Source: a bacterium SM23_31
GTDB lineage: Bacteria; SM23-31
DNA length: 12,212 nt
Assembly (NCBI GenBank): GCA_001304035.1
Contig: LJUD01000048.1
Coordinates: 1-12,212 of the forward strand
Direction: 5' to 3'
The notes below the pieces were generated by a model that was given only the letters and a program-made list of their open reading frames with translations, searched no databases and was not told the DNA's origin. Below, piece by piece: positions 11,797 to 12,212 of this stretch (position 1 is its first letter; the number at the start of each line of letters is the position of its first letter). A program made the translations under genes and the position numbers.

Positions 11797-12212
11797 TTAG
11801 AATCTTGTATCGACCCTTACAACGAAAGTCCTGCCCGGCTGCCACATATAATGCCACAGCTTATATTTTGTATCCGTTAGATTTTTTCCATGCAGTGAAA
11901 TTTGGAAAATATTTTGAAAATCAAATGATATTCTCCCATCGGTAAGCGCAAAAGCATCGAACGGGCGGCTTTTATAATCAAAGAAATAACCATCACCTGT
12001 GTAATTATATCGTATTTCTGCTTCAAGTCTATTATTACCCAATGGGTGATACATACTCAATCCGACATTATATCTGTTTTTTGACGTCTGGAAAGTGAAA
12101 TCTTCCGGATCAAGATAAGAATAAGCCCCCGTTACCGTTATCCGGTTATGAGGCATGATCTTGAATCCTAATTCCCACCCACTTGGAGAATAATCCCCAA
12201 GGTTTCTCCTTT
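11797..12212 (-). CDS. TonB-dependent outer-membrane receptor, C-terminal part (5' end outside window)
   Basis: The last 137 residues of a TonB-dependent receptor barrel; the frame is open to the window edge at 12212. Alternating beta-strand pattern is visible, for example SPSGWELGFKI, RITVTGAYSYLD, RLEAEIRYNYTG and FQISLHGKNLTD. The end is diagnostic: NLTDTKYKLW, then MWQPGRTFVVRVDTRF with the terminal Phe needed for insertion by the BAM machinery. Such receptors import scarce solutes (cobalamin, siderophores, thiamine, metals) using TonB energy. The plug, TonB box and any upstream riboswitch lie outside the window, so the substrate cannot be assigned. It is the first visible gene of the ECF operon, 20 bases before the S-component start. 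Confidence 0.9.
   Translation of the reverse strand, partial: RRNLGDYSPSGWELGFKIMPHNRITVTGAYSYLDPEDFTFQTSKNRYNVGLSMYHPLGNNRLEAEIRYNYTGDGYFFDYKSRPFDAFALTDGRISFDFQNIFQISLHGKNLTDTKYKLWHYMWQPGRTFVVRVDTRF

Overview
The window comes from a diderm, AT-rich bacterium. A TonB-dependent outer-membrane receptor and a lipoprotein imply an outer membrane, and several genes carry clear Shine-Dalgarno sequences (7814-7821, 2529-2535). The DUF2723-like segment, the TonB receptor and the CGCAAAG-type intergenic repeats fit the FCB group (Bacteroidota, Ignavibacteria and relatives). That placement is an inference. I see no rRNA, tRNA, CRISPR array, IS transposase or phage structural gene.

Left part (1-5110). 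A 37-residue gene tail is followed by a DUF3298-type lipoprotein gene (+). It converges on a TPR protein gene (-), and a branched palindrome between them can act as a bidirectional terminator. Upstream of the TPR gene on the minus strand lie a five-helix membrane protein gene and a small excisionase-fold DNA-binding protein gene that abut exactly (2885/2884). Next come a repeat-filled spacer, a DUF6125-like cysteine-containing protein gene (-) and another AT-rich spacer.

Middle part (5111-8617). A DUF3267 HExxH membrane protein gene (+) converges on an AGCS-family sodium:amino acid symporter gene (-). After a 740-base spacer come a free-standing EF-Tu-domain-2-like protein gene (+) and a TrmO/TsaA-family tRNA methyltransferase gene (-). 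These two converge on a pair of hairpins that form a terminator.

Right part (8618-12212). A 460-base spacer packed with at least six different palindromes lies downstream of a minus-strand transport cluster: TonB receptor (cut by the window end), ECF S component, fused double ATPase (EcfAA') and EcfT. The four genes are tightly packed, so the cluster looks like one operon. The receptor would carry a scarce solute across the outer membrane and the ECF complex across the inner one. The substrate cannot be read from the sequence.

The most unusual points are this TonB-ECF pairing, the coupled membrane protein/DNA-binding protein pair, and the dispersed palindromes. One palindrome has a partial match inside the coding sequence of the ECF ATPase.
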